The notes below the pieces were generated by a model that was not told the DNA's origin, searched no databases, and saw only the letters and a list, made by a program, of their open reading frames with translations. A stretch of DNA of 64,000 nucleotides from Neisseria sp. DTU_2020_1000833_1_SI_GRL_NUU_006 (lineage in GTDB: Bacteria > Pseudomonadota > Gammaproteobacteria > Burkholderiales > Neisseriaceae): positions 682,001-746,000 of the forward strand of contig CP135593.1 in assembly GCA_032388755.1 (NCBI GenBank), in the 5' to 3' direction. Numbering within the stretch: the stretch's first letter is position 1; every line of letters starts with the position of its first letter. The position numbers were made by a program, and so were the translations under genes. Shown here in pieces: positions 26,636-35,032 of the stretch.

Positions 26636-27495
26636 TCAGGCGCTCTGTGCAAGCCGGGTTCTGTATGCGACAGGACTCAGCTTTTTCAATTTCAAACTGC
26701 AACGCTCCCGGTTGTAGTAATCCATATAGTCATCTATCTGCTTCATCAATTCATCTACCGTCAATTCACCTGCGTTATAGAAACACTCCGTCTTCAATAC
26801 CGCAAAGAAGCTTTCCATCGGCGCATTGTCCCAACAGTTCGCCTTTCGCGACATGCTTTGAACCATGGAATGCTCCGCAAGCAATTCCCTATACCCCGCC
26901 GTACGGTACAGCACACCTTGGTCCGAATGAAGCATCGTTCCTTTAGCAGTCAGACGGGGGCGGCTTTTTCGAGCATTTCCTTCACCATTTCGCTGTTGGC
27001 ATTGCCGCTCATGGCGTAGGCGACGATTTCCCGGTTGAACAGGTCCAATATCGGCGAGAGGTACAGTTTGCCGTCCTTCCCTTTGAGTTCGGTAACGTCG
27101 GTCAGCCATTTTTCGTTGGGTTTTCGGGCTTTGAACCGGCGTTTGAGGAGGTGTTCCGATATCTCGCCCATGGCGGGATGGCGGTAGGCTTTTTTCGCCC
27201 GTATGAGGGCTTTCAGTTCCAACTGCTTCATCAACCGCGCCACTTTTTTGCGGTTCCAACCCAATGCTGCGGCAATGCGCCTTTGTCCGTAGCGTCCTTT
27301 ATGCCGCCGGTAGGTTTCGACGAGGAGGGCTTTGTCGGCTGCGTCGGGATCGGGTCGGTCTTGGTGGTGGTAGTAAAAGCTGCTTTTGGGCAGGTTTGCG
27401 ATGTGCAGCAGGTATTTGGGCGGGTGTTGCGCCCTCAGTGTTTGGACGGTTTGGCTTTGTCCTTTGCGGTCCGCTTTTGGCTGAGGGCTTTTAAC
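26636..27495 (-). pseudogene. IS3-family transposase orfB, frameshifted
   Basis: OrfB encodes the DDE catalytic domain, normally made as a fusion with OrfA by -1 frameshifting. HTH_21 and rve regions are readable: RYGQRRIAAALGWNRKKVARLM, then the first Asp in WLTDVTELKG, second in HSDQGVLYRT, and the final Glu in APMESFFAVLKTE. The frame breaks at a run of five G (26956-26960, C on the coding strand): ...EKAAPV-stop in one frame, PRLTAKGTMLHSD in the next. One extra base would restore it, so this copy is probably inactive. Confidence 0.75.
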
Positions 27496-27779
27496 TCCTT
27501 TAGATAGGCAACCTCTGCGCGCATATAGCACAACTCTTCGATAAGCTCTGCCTGCGTTTTTTCTTGGTCGGGTTTGTCGGCGATGAAGGGATTTTTGCGG
27601 TGTTGGTTCATGGTTTTGGATTGGGGATGTTCGAGTGTGCCGCCTTCTTGATAGGCGGTTATCCAACGTCGCAGGTGGGTTCGTGAGATGCCGTAGTGGT
27701 CTGCGGTACGCTGTCGGCTGCGTATATGCAGGTAGTGGAGTACGGCTTGGTATTTGAAGTGTAATGTATATTTGCTCAT
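27435..27779 (-). CDS. IS3-family transposase orfA
   Basis: A 114-residue helix-turn-helix protein (TADHYGISRTHLRRWITAYQ) with a C-terminal leucine-zipper-like segment (AELIEELCYMRAEVAYLKELKAL), as usual for OrfA of the IS150 group. Start chosen at MSKYTLHFKY just inside the element end. The slippage site for OrfAB would be near AAAAG at about 27490. Confidence 0.85.
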   Translation of the reverse strand: MSKYTLHFKYQAVLHYLHIRSRQRTADHYGISRTHLRRWITAYQEGGTLEHPQSKTMNQHRKNPFIADKPDQEKTQAELIEELCYMRAEVAYLKELKALSQKRTAKDKAKPSKH

Positions 27780-27882
27780 AAAAAAACTGCACCTTGTGAG
27801 TTCGAGGGGATGTCCAACTTTGGGGGTGCAGTTCAAATTTCAGACGACCTTTTGTGATTGAAGGAGGTTTGGGGTTGCAATA

Positions 27883-30390
27883 TCAGCCGTTAGCCTTGCT
27901 TCTGCCTTTGCGCTTGGTTGGCGCGGTATCCGAGGTTTTCACCTTGATTTTCACGCTTTTGCTTGGCTTCTTGTCTTTGCGTTTGGCTTTTTCCGTTGCC
28001 GTTTTGGCTTTGGCGGTTTTCTTTTTGCCGTTTTCAGACGACGTTGCTGCGCTTTCCGGTTGGGTTTTGCTGCGGCGTTTGGCGGCGGGTTTTTCCTGTT
28101 TTACAGGCGTTTTCATCGCGTCGTCGATTTCTTTCGCCGTCAGTTTGTGCTTAGTTTTCGAGCCGGTTTGGGCGGTGGTTTTGGTGCGGCGTTTTTTGCC
28201 GCTGCTTCCGCCGCTGATCAAGGTCAGGTCGATTTTGCTGGTGTCCAAATCGGCGCGCGCCACTCGGACGCTGACTTTGTCGCCCATGTTGAAACGGATG
28301 CCGCTGCGTTCGCCTTCTATCGCCATGATTTCGGGACGGAAGTTGAAATAGTCTTCGCCCAAATCGCTGATGTGTACCAAGCCGTCGATGTGGATGCCGT
28401 CTAAGGTAACGAAGAGGCCGAAGTTGGTCATGCCGGAGATTTTGCCTTCGAATATTTCGCCGACTTTATCGCGCATGTAATAGGTTTTCAGCCAATTTTC
28501 CACGTCGCGGCTGGCATCGTCGGCGCGGCGTTCGCAGAACGAGGTATGGACACCCAAAGCCTGCCAGCTTTTGCTTGGCGTGTAGGTTTGTTGGTTCAAT
28601 ACGGCTTTGATGGCGCGGTGGACGGTCAGGTCGGGATAGCGGCGGATGGGGGAGGTGAAGTGGGCGTATGCTTCGTAGGCAAGGCCGAAGTGTCCGTCGC
28701 AATGCGGTTCGTAAACTGCCTGCTGCATGGAGCGCAGCATCATGACTTGCAGCAATTCGGCATCGGGTCTGCCTTTGAATTGTTCGGCAAGTGCGGCATA
28801 GTCTTTTGGCGTCGGGTTGTTGCCGCCACCCAGTTGCAAACCCAATAAGCCGAGCTGCTCGCGCAGGGTGGCGAGTTTTTCGGGCGTCGGGCCTAAGTGG
28901 TTGCGGAAGAGGGCGGTGTGCTTGTTTTTTATCAGGAACTCTGCCGCGCAGACGTTCGCCGCCAACATACATTCTTCAATCAGTTTGTGGGCGTCGTTGC
29001 GGACAACGGGCACGATTTTTTCGATTTTGCCGTTGTCGTCGAAAAGCATTTGGGTTTCGACGCTTTCAAACTCCACCGCGCCACGTTCGAAGCGTTTTTT
29101 CTGAAGGATTTTGAAGAGTTTGTAGAGGGTGTCGATTTGGGCTTTGTGCGGATGGTCGAGGTCGTCTGAAATCCAATCCCAGACTTGGTTGTACGTCAGA
29201 CGGGCATGGGAACGCATAACCGCAGGGTAGAAGCGGTATTCTTTAATATTGCCCGCGTAAGTGATGACCATGTCGCATACCATGCACAAACGCTCGACAT
29301 CGGGATTGAGCGAGCAGATGCCGTTGGACAGGTTTTCCGGCAGCATCGGAATCACGCGGCGCGGGAAGTAAACGCTGGTGCTGCGTTCCTGCGCGTCCGT
29401 GTCGATAGCGTCATCAGGACGGACATAATGGCTGACATCGGCAATCGCCACGACCAAACGGTAATTGCGCCCGATTTTTTCGGCAAACACGGCATCGTCG
29501 AAATCGCGCGCCGTTTCGCCGTCTATGGTTACCAAAGGTAAATCGTGCAAATCGACGCGGCCTTTCAAATCGCTTTTACGAACACGGTCGGGGATTTTTT
29601 TTGCGGCTTTGGCACACGCTTCGCTGAATTGGTGCGGCAAATGGTGTTTGCGCACGGCGATTTCGATTTCCATGCCGCTGTCGGCATAATCGCCTAATAC
29701 TTCGATGATTTTCGCCACGGCAGGGCGGTTTTGCTCAGGATAAGTCTCGATTTCGCCGACGATGACCTGACCGGATTCGGGTTTGAAATGCGCGACGCTG
29801 TCAGGTTCCAAAACGATGCTTTGGTTCAGGCGTTTGTCTTCTGCTTCCAAAATCGCCACGCCGCGATCCATATAGAAACGTCCGACCACTTTGCTTTGCG
29901 CGCGTTCGACAATATCTAAAACCGTTCCTTCGCGGCGGCCTCTGCGGTCAATGCCGGCAGGGCGGACGGTAACGATGTCGCCGTGCATGATGCCGCGCAT
30001 TTGGCGTTCATATAAAACAAAATCGCCGTCTTTGGTGGGCGTGAGCGGTACGGCGAAGCCGAAGCCGTCTTTGTGCGCCTCGACACGGCATTTGACCAAA
30101 TCCAATTTGTCCGCCGCGCAAACCGCACCGCGGCGGTTGATTAAAACCTGACCGTCCCGCGCCATCGCTTTCAGACGACGTTCGAAAAATTCGTACTCTT
30201 CTTCCGTAATCGACAACTCGCGTGCCAAGACTTCGATTTTCGACGGCACGCCTTTTTGCTCCAATAATTCAATGATCCACTCCCTGCTTGGCAGCGGATG
30301 TTCGTAACGTTGTTTCTCCCGTTTCAAAAACGGGTCTTTTTCTCGTAAATTTAAAGATTTAATATTTTTGTTCATTTTATTGGTTGACAT
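27883..30390 (-). CDS. rnr: Ribonuclease R
   Basis: An 835-residue 3'-5' exoribonuclease of the RNase II/R family that degrades structured RNA. Order: N-terminal winged helix (about residues 30-85), two cold-shock domains, the RNB catalytic domain with DGETARDFDDAV (metal-binding Asp cluster) near residue 295, an S1 domain (GEIFEGKISGMTNFGLFVTL) and a long Lys-rich tail (about 110 residues) ending KRKGRSKANG. The start region overlaps the divergent tRNA promoter. Confidence 0.95.
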   Translation of the reverse strand: MSTNKMNKNIKSLNLREKDPFLKREKQRYEHPLPSREWIIELLEQKGVPSKIEVLARELSITEEEYEFFERRLKAMARDGQVLINRRGAVCAADKLDLVKCRVEAHKDGFGFAVPLTPTKDGDFVLYERQMRGIMHGDIVTVRPAGIDRRGRREGTVLDIVERAQSKVVGRFYMDRGVAILEAEDKRLNQSIVLEPDSVAHFKPESGQVIVGEIETYPEQNRPAVAKIIEVLGDYADSGMEIEIAVRKHHLPHQFSEACAKAAKKIPDRVRKSDLKGRVDLHDLPLVTIDGETARDFDDAVFAEKIGRNYRLVVAIADVSHYVRPDDAIDTDAQERSTSVYFPRRVIPMLPENLSNGICSLNPDVERLCMVCDMVITYAGNIKEYRFYPAVMRSHARLTYNQVWDWISDDLDHPHKAQIDTLYKLFKILQKKRFERGAVEFESVETQMLFDDNGKIEKIVPVVRNDAHKLIEECMLAANVCAAEFLIKNKHTALFRNHLGPTPEKLATLREQLGLLGLQLGGGNNPTPKDYAALAEQFKGRPDAELLQVMMLRSMQQAVYEPHCDGHFGLAYEAYAHFTSPIRRYPDLTVHRAIKAVLNQQTYTPSKSWQALGVHTSFCERRADDASRDVENWLKTYYMRDKVGEIFEGKISGMTNFGLFVTLDGIHIDGLVHISDLGEDYFNFRPEIMAIEGERSGIRFNMGDKVSVRVARADLDTSKIDLTLISGGSSGKKRRTKTTAQTGSKTKHKLTAKEIDDAMKTPVKQEKPAAKRRSKTQPESAATSSENGKKKTAKAKTATEKAKRKDKKPSKSVKIKVKTSDTAPTKRKGRSKANG

Positions 30391-30411
30391 TCTTTTTCTA
30401 AAATATATAAT
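30384..30411 (+). promoter_or_regulatory. Near-perfect sigma-70 promoter for the tRNA-Leu genes
   Basis: TTGACA at 30384-30389 and TATAAT at 30406-30411, spaced 16 bases. Both hexamers are consensus. It overlaps the first codons of the divergent rnr gene. Confidence 0.85.
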
Positions 30412-30468
30412 GACCGCTTCTTTGCGAAATAGTCAATCACTGTAACGCAAAACAGGAAATAAAGCAAA

Positions 30469-30555
30469 GCCCAGGTGGCGGAATTGGTAGACGCGCTAGC
30501 TTCAGGTGCTAGTGTCCTCACGGGCGTGGAAGTTCGAGTCTTCTCCTGGGCACCA
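30469..30555 (+). tRNA. tRNA-Leu (anticodon CAG), copy 1
   Basis: An 87-nt class II tRNA with encoded CCA. The loop TTCAGGT in the CTAGC/GCTAG stem gives anticodon CAG for CTG codons; a long variable arm is present. Confidence 0.95.
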
Positions 30556-30592
30556 AACCTTTTGGTCGCCGCTTTGCTTATCCATCCTAATT

Positions 30593-30679
30593 GCCCAGGT
30601 GGCGGAATTGGTAGACGCGCTAGCTTCAGGTGCTAGTATCCTCACGGGTGTGGAAGTTCGAGTCTTCTCCTGGGCACCA
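30593..30679 (+). tRNA. tRNA-Leu (anticodon CAG), copy 2
   Basis: Identical to the first copy except for two changes in the variable-arm region (GTGTCC to GTATCC; GGGCG to GGGTG) that keep the arm paired. The copies are 37 bases apart and are probably co-transcribed. Confidence 0.95.
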
Positions 30680-30773
30680 AATCAATTATCCGGCTTATCC
30701 GGATTTTTTATTGAATAGATTTATTTGTCTGATTAAGCTACAATATCAGACAACAAAATATGTTTGATTCCAC

Positions 30774-30864
30774 AGAGAGGTGGATGAGTGGTTTAAGTCG
30801 CACGCCTGGAAAGCGTGTATACGTGAATAGCGTATCGAGGGTTCGAATCCCTTCCTCTCTGCCA
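30774..30864 (+). tRNA. tRNA-Ser (anticodon GGA), prophage attachment site
   Basis: A 91-nt class II tRNA with CCA encoded; the loop CTGGAAA gives GGA, reading TCC and TCT. A tyrosine integrase starts 168 bases downstream, so the 3' half of this tRNA is the likely attachment core (attL). The matching attR must be beyond the window. Confidence 0.95.
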
Positions 30865-30891
30865 ATTACTTTTTTAAAAGTTTTTCATCAC

Positions 30892-30965
30892 TTTTAAATC
30901 TATATATAAATGGCTAAGTTATCAAAGACTTAGCCATTTTTTATATTTGTATGTTTTAAATCTAT
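30892..30965. repeat. Pair of 12-bp direct repeats beside attL
   Basis: TTTTAAATCTAT occurs at 30892-30903 and again at 30954-30965, between tRNA-Ser and int. Such pairs near attL often are arm-type integrase or excisionase sites; that is an inference. Confidence 0.45.
30909..30944 (+). terminator. Intrinsic terminator after tRNA-Ser
   Basis: ATGGCTAAGT / ACTTAGCCAT stem with an eight-base loop and six T. It ends the tRNA transcript before int. Confidence 0.85.
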
Positions 30966-31032
30966 TTCTAGTACATACAGATTTTTTTGATTTTTTTATG
31001 GTATTTTATGTGTTATCAACAAGGAGTAACAC

Positions 31033-32244
31033 ATGCCTAAAATCGTAACGCCTTTGAGCTTGTCTCAAATCAAAACCGCCAAACCCAAAGACAAGGTTTA
31101 TAAACTTTCCGACGGCGGCGGGCTGGCTTTATGGGTTTTGCCGTCCGGTACTAAATCTTGGCGGCTACAATACCGCCGAGCCGATGGGAAAATGGACACG
31201 ATGACTTTAGGACTTTTCCCCCGCTTCGGGTTAGCAGATGCTCGCGCTTGGCGGGAGGAGATATTGTCTAAAATTAAAAAGGGCATAAATCCCAAATTGA
31301 TTTCAGACGACGTAGCCGCAGCATATCGGTTTGAAAATTGTTTGGCGCGGTGGTTTGACAAATGGCGCAAGTCTGGGGGCAAACAGGGGACAGGGAAGAA
31401 TCCCCGTTATGCGGAGCAGGTCTTGGCTGCGATTGAGCTTAATGTCTTGCCGACATTCAAGGGGCGCGATATTCGGTCAATCACGACGGCGGAAGTTGTC
31501 GCGGTGTTGCGCAAGATGGAGCAGCGGCAGGCGTTGGAGTATCTGCGGCGGGTAAAAGGTAACTTGGGGCTGATGTTTGATTATTTTGTTGCTGACGGCT
31601 CTATCCCTTCGAATCCTGTTGCGGTCATCGGCAAGCAGGTTTTTGACAAACCGCCCGAACGTCATTTCGATGCTTTGCGATTCGACCAACTCCCCCTTTT
31701 AGTTGAACGCCTCGAAACATCAAAAGATATTGGAGACCGAGCGCGGCTTTTAATTTACTGGCAACTGTTGAGCATGACGCGCCCGTCTGAAGCGGCAGGG
31801 ACTAGACTGTCAGAAATAAATCTCAAGGCAGGCATTTGGGAAATACCTATCGAACGAATGAAGACACGCCCGCATATTGTTCCATTGAGTTCGGCTTTGA
31901 AAACTATTTATTTCGAGGCTATCCGCCTTAATGTGAACGGTATTTATTTGTTTGAGGGCGCGGGATTCGCTAAACCCATGTCCTCCGAAACTGTTCGTAT
32001 AAAACTACGCTCCAAGATGGGACTTAACACAACGGCGCACGGCCTCCGAAGTTTGGCGCGAACATACCTGCGCGAAGTTTATAAAATCCGCAGAGATGTC
32101 GGAGAGATGCTACTTTCTCACGGGATATCCGACAAAACAGAACGCGCCTATGATCGCTCCGAACTTTTAGACGAGCGGCTGGAGATGCTCGAGAACTTAG
32201 GGCGCGATGTCATGGCTCTTCGCGACCGTTATCGCACTAAATGA
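31033..32244 (+). CDS. int: Prophage tyrosine integrase
   Basis: A 403-residue site-specific recombinase of the P4/DUF4102 type. The N-terminal arm-binding domain (LSDGGGLALWVLPSGTKSWRLQYR) leads to the core-binding and catalytic domains. Catalytic residues: Arg in MTRPSEAAG, the HxxR box HGLRSLART, His in LLSHG, and the Tyr nucleophile in RAYDRSE. The start follows AAGGAG. It directs integration into tRNA-Ser and reads away from attL. Confidence 0.95.
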   Translation: MPKIVTPLSLSQIKTAKPKDKVYKLSDGGGLALWVLPSGTKSWRLQYRRADGKMDTMTLGLFPRFGLADARAWREEILSKIKKGINPKLISDDVAAAYRFENCLARWFDKWRKSGGKQGTGKNPRYAEQVLAAIELNVLPTFKGRDIRSITTAEVVAVLRKMEQRQALEYLRRVKGNLGLMFDYFVADGSIPSNPVAVIGKQVFDKPPERHFDALRFDQLPLLVERLETSKDIGDRARLLIYWQLLSMTRPSEAAGTRLSEINLKAGIWEIPIERMKTRPHIVPLSSALKTIYFEAIRLNVNGIYLFEGAGFAKPMSSETVRIKLRSKMGLNTTAHGLRSLARTYLREVYKIRRDVGEMLLSHGISDKTERAYDRSELLDERLEMLENLGRDVMALRDRYRTK

Positions 32245-32259
32245 TGTTATTCGCTATGT

Positions 32260-32285
32260 GGTCGTCTGAAACATTTCAGACGACC
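32260..32285 (+). terminator. Uptake-word hairpin after int
   Basis: GGTCGTCTGAAA, two-base loop, TTTCAGACGACC, followed by seven T. A strong terminator for int. Confidence 0.9.
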
Positions 32286-32440
32286 TTTTTTTGTGTTGCC
32301 GCCCCTGCGACGACGGGCGGCGCGCGCTCCCCCTCCACGCCCGCGGGCTTTGCGGGGGTGTGTTTTTTTATGCAGCGATAGAGTAGGCGGGAATCCTTAT
32401 GTTTCATGGGATTTTCGGCTTTTTTGGGGTACTGGTTTTT

Positions 32441-32490
32441 TATGCGTTTTTATGCAAGATTATGCATTTTCATGCTGATTTATGCACCGC
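32441..32490. repeat. Five TATGC repeats at exact 10-bp period
   Basis: TATGC (one copy CATGC) begins at 32441, 32451, 32461, 32471 and 32481, each usually preceded by TT. A sixth TATGC lies at 32370. The exact 10-base phase puts all copies on one face of the helix. The array sits in the 255-base non-coding stretch between int and gpS, which also holds a GC-rich block (32298-32360). A phage DNA-binding protein could dock here, but none is identified. Confidence 0.7.
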
Positions 32491-32510
32491 CTTTAAAATA
32501 CAATAATAAA

Positions 32511-32540
32511 GCCGTCTGATTTTTTTCAGACGGCTTTTTT
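32511..32540. terminator. Bidirectional hairpin with the pathogen-type uptake core
   Basis: GCCGTCTGA / TCAGACGGC stem with T or A runs on both sides, abutting the gpS stop codon. On the minus strand it reads GCCGTCTGAA, the classic 10-base core of N. meningitidis/gonorrhoeae, unlike the AGGTCGTCTGAA words elsewhere. Confidence 0.85.
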
Positions 32541-33151
32541 CAATCGATTTTTAGGGCTTGTAATAACTGGTCTGTGACGTATTGCAAATCCTCTTTCGGC
32601 AATCCCAATAACAGGCGCGATGGTAGGTTTTTACCGGAATTACCATCTTCGTGTTCAGTGGCAATGGCTGCCGCTGAACCGCCGAACCAACCAATTTGCG
32701 CGCGGTTGGCATCTGCCTTTTGACGCAGCCAGCGGGCGGCACCGAGACGTCGGAACATTGCCATTCGGGATGCTGTCGACGTTTTCAGGTATAAATATTC
32801 TCGTCGGAATCCCAACAGTCCGCGTTCTCCCTCGAACCGAACTAATTCTTTTCCGTTTTCCGTCCGGCTGTATGCGATGCGCCCTGTGTAGTTGTCACCG
32901 TATTTTTCCCCGAAAAAACGAAACGGTCGACCGTTCAGCCCTTCGCCATCCCGTATGCGGCGGAACATAAAGCGGTCGCCCTGCCGCTTAGCCATTGGAT
33001 TGCCGTCAGGCTCCACGTTTGCCCGAATCCGTTCGCGGTTCCGGCGGCGCAGTTCGGTTGCGATTGTACGCAAAAGTTTGGCGCGGACAGACGGCTTGAG
33101 TTGCAGTGACAGATGGCGGATTTGCGCGACAAACTCTTCCAATTCTTGCAT
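32540..33151 (-). CDS. Phage tail completion protein S (virion morphogenesis)
   Basis: A 203-residue homologue of P2 gpS, which with gpR finishes the tail and lets it join the head. The family pattern ELRRRNRERIRANVEPDGNPMAKR near residue 33 is clear. It is the last gene of the leftward late operon and is separated from gpR by a small hairpin with a T run. Confidence 0.85.
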   Translation of the reverse strand: MQELEEFVAQIRHLSLQLKPSVRAKLLRTIATELRRRNRERIRANVEPDGNPMAKRQGDRFMFRRIRDGEGLNGRPFRFFGEKYGDNYTGRIAYSRTENGKELVRFEGERGLLGFRREYLYLKTSTASRMAMFRRLGAARWLRQKADANRAQIGWFGGSAAAIATEHEDGNSGKNLPSRLLLGLPKEDLQYVTDQLLQALKID

Positions 33152-33170
33152 TTGTTTATCCTTTTAGCAA

Positions 33171-33193
33171 AAAGGGCGCATGATTGCGCCCCG
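33171..33193 (-). terminator. Small hairpin between R and S
   Basis: GGGCGCA / TGCGCCC stem with a five-base loop followed on the minus strand by five T. The same hairpin recurs at 34129-34151. It may attenuate or process the late mRNA. Confidence 0.55.
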
Positions 33194-33202
33194 CATTGAT
33201 GC

Positions 33203-33616
33203 CTAAAAAGCCTGTCTCGGCGGCTCCGCCTTGACTTTGTATGTGACCAAACCATTATCATCAAGTCCAGCGATGACGGTCTCAGTCAATTTAAGCTCTA
33301 TCATCACATCCCACACGTCTGACTCTATCGGTTCAGCTTCAAAAATAAAGGCGCGTGATGATGCGTCCGCACCCGGACACAAAATATCCGGTTGATTTTC
33401 TTGTAGCCACTTATTCACAATCAAAAAAAGATACGCAGGATCGCGATGGAACTCCTGAATAAAAATATTGAGCGTGTACTTCGCTTCATAACTCAATGTA
33501 TTGCGTTTCGGAATAATCTGCCCCGACAAAACCGTCAGACGCAGACGGTCAGGGGCGGCTTTAAACTCCGGCAGCGTTTCCTGTATGGCAAGACGCAGGC
33601 TTTTTGGTTTTTCCAT
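33203..33616 (-). CDS. Phage tail completion protein R
   Basis: A 137-residue homologue of P2 gpR (MEKPKSLRLAIQETLPEF opening is typical). It acts with gpS in tail completion. Neighbours S and the lysis genes support this. Confidence 0.85.
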   Translation of the reverse strand: MEKPKSLRLAIQETLPEFKAAPDRLRLTVLSGQIIPKRNTLSYEAKYTLNIFIQEFHRDPAYLFLIVNKWLQENQPDILCPGADASSRAFIFEAEPIESDVWDVMIELKLTETVIAGLDDNGLVTYKVKAEPPRQAF

Positions 33617-33628
33617 TTTCAGACGACC

Positions 33629-33847
33629 TTATTTTGTAAACCGCTGTCGCTGTTCTTCGATGCGTTGGCAGTCAATACATAAACGGCAACCCGGTACTGC
33701 TTCTCGACGCGCTTCGGGGATGATTTCACCGCACTCTTCACACTCTTGGGCGGATGGCGCGGCGGATTCTTTTTCCTTTTGGCGCAACAGCCAGAATTCG
33801 CGCATTTTTTGCTCTAAGTCGCAGGCTTGGTCAATGATGTCGGTCAT
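33629..33847 (-). CDS. TraR/DksA-type zinc-finger protein
   Basis: A 72-residue protein with a C4 zinc finger (CEECGEIIPEARR...CRLCIDCQ) of the TraR/DksA family, as in the P2-group phages between the lysis genes and R. TraR-like proteins bind the RNA polymerase secondary channel; whether this one does is not known. Its start overlaps the upstream spanin stop by four bases. Confidence 0.85.
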   Translation of the reverse strand: MTDIIDQACDLEQKMREFWLLRQKEKESAAPSAQECEECGEIIPEARREAVPGCRLCIDCQRIEEQRQRFTK

Positions 33848-34101
33848 GGTGTAGCTTTCCCTTCTTCATCGCCTTTGAGGCAGGCTGACAAAGCGTCGCG
33901 ATAGAGGCGGCATTGTTCAAACGCCGAGCGATAGGCAATCAAGGCGCGAACCATGTCCGCATTGGTTGAAATCTCTTCGGGCGGGTAGGCTTCACACTTC
34001 GGCACCGGCGGGCATGACTCGGCAGCCTGTACAGATACCGGCGGATTATGGGTGCAGGCAGTAAGGGCAACGGCGGCAACGAGAACGGAGAGACGTTTCA
34101 T
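33844..34101 (-). CDS. Outer-membrane spanin (Rz1/LysC-like lipoprotein)
   Basis: An 85-residue lipoprotein: signal peptide with lipobox LTAC, then Pro- and Cys-rich sequence (ESCPPVPKCEAYPPEE) as in P2 LysC. It should pair with the inner-membrane spanin encoded just upstream to fuse the membranes at lysis. Unlike P2 the two spanin genes are separate, not nested. Confidence 0.75.
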   Translation of the reverse strand: MKRLSVLVAAVALTACTHNPPVSVQAAESCPPVPKCEAYPPEEISTNADMVRALIAYRSAFEQCRLYRDALSACLKGDEEGKATP

Positions 34102-34128
34102 TTTTTATCTTTCATAGTTTGATGTTTA

Positions 34129-34151
34129 AAAGGGCGCAATCATGCGCCCCG
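34129..34151 (-). terminator. Small hairpin between the spanin genes
   Basis: Second copy of the GGGCGCA/TGCGCCC stem, with the loop in the opposite sense (AATCA versus TGATT on the plus strand) and four T on the minus strand. It could tune the ratio of the two spanins. Confidence 0.5.
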
Positions 34152-34154
34152 CTG

Positions 34155-34469
34155 TTATTTTTTATTGATGGTTCTGGCTACATCTTCGGGCAGTTTTTCA
34201 GACGACCATTCATGATGCTTAGTCAGTGCCGCTTCGACTTGGCTGTTTTTTTCAGCCTGCACCTTCATAATTTGGTTTACCTGCTCCTGCAAACTTTGGG
34301 CGCGGGCTTTATAAATCCTGATTGTTGCGTCTTTCGACTTGATGGCGGCTTCCTGCGCGGCGACTGTTTGTGTCAGTGCCTTATTGCTTTTTCGCATGTA
34401 CATCAAGCCATATCCGAGGACGGAGACGGTCAGGATATAAGACACGACAACAACAATAGCTGTTTTCAT
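34155..34469 (-). CDS. Inner-membrane spanin (Rz/LysB-like)
   Basis: A 104-residue type II membrane protein: one N-terminal helix (residues 4-24) followed by a long periplasmic helical stretch (about 30-85) suited to a coiled coil. Size, topology and place after the endolysin fit an Rz-type spanin subunit. Confidence 0.7.
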   Translation of the reverse strand: MKTAIVVVVSYILTVSVLGYGLMYMRKSNKALTQTVAAQEAAIKSKDATIRIYKARAQSLQEQVNQIMKVQAEKNSQVEAALTKHHEWSSEKLPEDVARTINKK

Positions 34470-34482
34470 ATCATCTCCCTTT

Positions 34483-35022
34483 CTAGGCTTCGCTCACGCC
34501 TGCTGCCGCAGTGCCGGTAACGATGGGCAGGTTATAACGCTCCTCTGACGGGAACGATTTAACCGGCTTACCATCAACCAATTTAGACGGCCAGTAGCAG
34601 CCATCGATGTCGGCGGCGTTAAACGGCACGATTGATACGGCATTGCCCTGATTACCGCCCCATCCCATAATCTGCCCTTTGGCGTTTTTGCCGCCAACGA
34701 AAAACACATGGCCGCCGCCTTTGCGGGATTTCACGGCGATACAGCCATAGGCAGGTTTAGAAAGCTTGGTTAGACCTGCTTCAGACCATGCCTTTGCACG
34801 ATACCAATCCTTGATGACGGCGCGCCCGCTTTTGCCGAGACAGTACCCGACAAACAGACCGCACCAAGGCGTCTCGTCGTCTGCGTACCACGCTTTTGCA
34901 GCATTGGGAAAGTTTCCCATCTCTTTGAGCCAAGACTGGATAATCGGGTTATGTTTCGCACCGACGATTTCTCTTAATCCGAGGTGCCGGCGGGCTTCCG
35001 CCATCCAAGGCAATTCAGTCAT
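34483..35022 (-). CDS. Phage endolysin (TIGR02594/NlpC-P60-like peptidase)
   Basis: A 179-residue muralytic enzyme. The catalytic Cys is in DDETPWCGLFVGYCL and the His in GGGHVFFVGG, followed by GWGGNQGNAVSIVPF, all as in the TIGR02594 family. It has no signal peptide, so release depends on the holin encoded upstream. Confidence 0.85.
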   Translation of the reverse strand: MTELPWMAEARRHLGLREIVGAKHNPIIQSWLKEMGNFPNAAKAWYADDETPWCGLFVGYCLGKSGRAVIKDWYRAKAWSEAGLTKLSKPAYGCIAVKSRKGGGHVFFVGGKNAKGQIMGWGGNQGNAVSIVPFNAADIDGCYWPSKLVDGKPVKSFPSEERYNLPIVTGTAAAGVSEA

Positions 35023-35032
35023 ATTTTTTCCT

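Larger units (their letters stand above)
26596..27835 (-). mobile_element. IS3-family insertion sequence with AAT target duplication
   Basis: The 1240-bp element has inverted ends TGAACTGGCCCCCAAAT (26596) and, read inward from 27835, TGAACTGCACCCCCAAAG. AAT precedes (26593-26595) and follows (27836-27838) it, a three-base duplication usual for IS3. It carries orfA and a frameshifted orfB on the minus strand. The flanks are the two halves of a single uptake-word hairpin, so the copy landed in the terminator after mobA. Confidence 0.9.

Noticed and set aside
30593..30679. Second tRNA-Leu as the attachment site
   Set aside because: The integrase lies directly after tRNA-Ser and no phage sequence separates the tRNA-Leu genes from tRNA-Ser, so tRNA-Ser is the better candidate.
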